Below are positions 62,881-64,000 of a DNA stretch of 64,000 nucleotides, one piece after another; positions within the stretch are counted from its first letter, which is position 1; each line of letters starts with the position of its first letter. The notes under the pieces were generated by a model. It did not search any database. It worked only from the letters and a program-made list of their open reading frames with translations, and was not told where the DNA came from. The stretch is from Umbelopsis ramanniana AG (Eukaryota > Mucoromycota > Umbelopsidomycetes > Umbelopsidales > Umbelopsidaceae), in assembly GCF_025399195.1 (NCBI RefSeq), contig NW_026252100.1, positions 343,572 through 407,571 of the forward strand, written 5' to 3'. The translations under genes were made by a program, and so were the position numbers.

Positions 62881-64000
62881 ATGGGAGCAAATAGCTCGAG
62901 AGAAACTACTGGCTCCACCGCATCAGGTGCAGCATCGCCTCAGAAGTACTCAGATCTGGTTGACCTGGGTTCATTGCTACCATGTGGGCTGTATCCCAAC
63001 TCTCCACAGGATTACGACTATCGTAGCATTCGCAAGTTAATCATTGACCGTCGAATAGCTCCATTTTACAAGGGTGAGTTTCCGGCCATCGCTTAATATC
63101 ACTAAACGCATCACTGATCTTCTCATTTCCTTCCATCTTACCTCCCTCATCTTGCTACTTTTCTGGTTTATTCACTCAGGCTTGAACGACGTTCCAGATA
63201 TAGAAGAGGAAGCTCAGAAGCAGCAGCCACCTGTATCGAACGGAGTTGTAGAGTCGCTCTCTGTACCAGTGGCTGTGCCGCAGGCATCTTCATCCACTTC
63301 GACGGCAACGACAAAGAAGAGTCCTGTGGTTGGCCGGCCCAGAAGTGCTTCTAGTAGTAGTGTAAATAGCGCTGGTAGACCCACAGGGCAGTCTTTGGCT
63401 GTGGACACTGCCAAGGAACGCCAGCGAGCACTCATAGAGCGCATGAAGGCAAGAGAAAAGATTCTATACAACGATGCTGTAGAATGCCCCATCTGTTTCT
63501 TGGTATGTTTCGTTCAACATGGATTTCAGAATCAGCGACTTCTCTCACACTGCCCCCTTTTATCTTTCTTTTCAGTACTATCCCTCCAATATTAATCAGT
63601 CAAGATGTTGTGATCAACCAATTTGCACTGAATGTTTTATTCAAATCAAAAGACCATCAGAAACGCCAGCTACGCCTGCTTCATGTCCATTCTGCGTGGA
63701 GGAAAATTTTGGGGTTATCTATAAACCTCCTCAGTGGAGCCAAGTCTTTGAGGTAAATAAGCTCCGAACCACTAGGACAATTGACCCAAAATGAGCCTTT
63801 TTTTCTAACTCAATGTCTTGTACCTAATAGCGAAACCATTTGTTAAAGGATGGGGAGCCGATGAAAGCAGTCCCAATTCGCAACGGAGCTACACATACGA
63901 CATCTGGTAAAGGAACTGGTACCAGTAAACCACGAAGACAAAGCGTGAGTCACAAAGATCCTGAGGTTGTCCTTGTTGGTAAGGGTTTTTTTTTTTTTTT
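62881..64000 (+). CDS. SIP5: Sip5-like RING protein (5' part, cut by window edge)
   Basis: Yeast Sip5 interacts with the Snf1 kinase and the Reg1-Glc7 phosphatase in glucose signalling. Exons seen are 62881-63073, 63180-63502, 63576-63752 and 63831-63978, after which a donor (GTAAGG) leads into a T tract at the window end. The protein starts [20 protein letters not shown]; the Gly at position 2 would suit N-myristoylation. Next come [20 protein letters not shown] and a low-complexity Ser-rich region. A RING-like zinc domain follows: [20 protein letters not shown] with [33 protein letters not shown]. This RING layout is diagnostic for Sip5. The exon ends with KDPEVVLVG, matching the usual continuation. 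The remaining C-terminus lies outside the window. Confidence 0.88.

Overview
The window looks like nuclear DNA of an early-diverging filamentous fungus, most likely Mucoromycota (Mucorales-like). The reasons are many short GT-AG introns (mostly 50-100 bases), compact intergenic spaces, an ergosterol P450, a chitin synthase, a fungalysin protease and several fungal regulator families, together with genes less common in yeasts (Aven-like, ALKBH7-like, STEEP1-like, MHYT receptor, TspO). Genus is not claimed. All exon boundaries were read by eye from splice signals, frame continuity and family motifs. No search was run.

Layout, left to right. 1-721 (-) is the 5' part of the C-22 sterol desaturase ERG5/CYP61, cut by the window edge. 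2279-3097 (-) is a proline/serine-rich protein with a WWE-like C-terminus. 3538-5150 (-) is an eight-exon Aven-like protein. 6613-8072 (+) is inorganic pyrophosphatase with a possible longer N-terminus. 8390-9530 (+) is an Nbp2/Skb5-like SH3 adaptor. 10778-11443 (-) is a homeodomain factor. 13189-14736 (-) BUD13 and 15134-17472 (+) UTP3/SAS10 are divergent. 17873-19585 (-) is an unrecognised, possibly mitochondrial protein. 20081-21307 (-) is COQ11-like. 22412-25171 (+) is an MHYT membrane sensor. 25523-28574 (-) is a chitin synthase with a possible one-base frame disturbance near its 3' end.

The middle holds 29116-30165 (+), a free-standing relative of the EXD2 C-terminal metal-binding domain; 31145-32640 (+), a GATA factor with a WC-2-type finger; 32960-34646 (-) RBM22/SLT11 and 34836-38567 (+) MCM4, which share a 189-base promoter; 39723-42220 (+), an AreA-type GATA factor; 42521-43590 (+), an HTH-plus-SANT protein; and 43932-46885 (-), a PX-domain protein.

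The right part holds TspO (47456-48172, -), two tail-to-tail SDR paralogues of equal length (49067-49968 + and 50248-51198 -), a secreted fungalysin (53598-56068, +), an ALKBH7-like dioxygenase (56508-57516, +), an SRPK kinase (57814-60470, -), a STEEP1 homologue (60654-61106, +), a small fragment resembling a kinetochore Spc7/KNL1 C-terminus (61373-61982, -) and the start of SIP5 (62881 to the edge, +).

The genes are mainly housekeeping: RNA processing (BUD13, RBM22, SRPK), ribosome biogenesis (UTP3), replication (MCM4), sterol and cell-wall synthesis (ERG5, chitin synthase), mitochondria (COQ11, ALKBH7) and transcription control. There is no secondary-metabolite cluster, no clear mobile element, no tRNA or rRNA, and no CRISPR. 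I found no clear new biological system. The most useful leads are the chitin synthase frame anomaly, the Aven-like gene, the HTH/SANT protein and the inverted SDR pair with one shifted intron.
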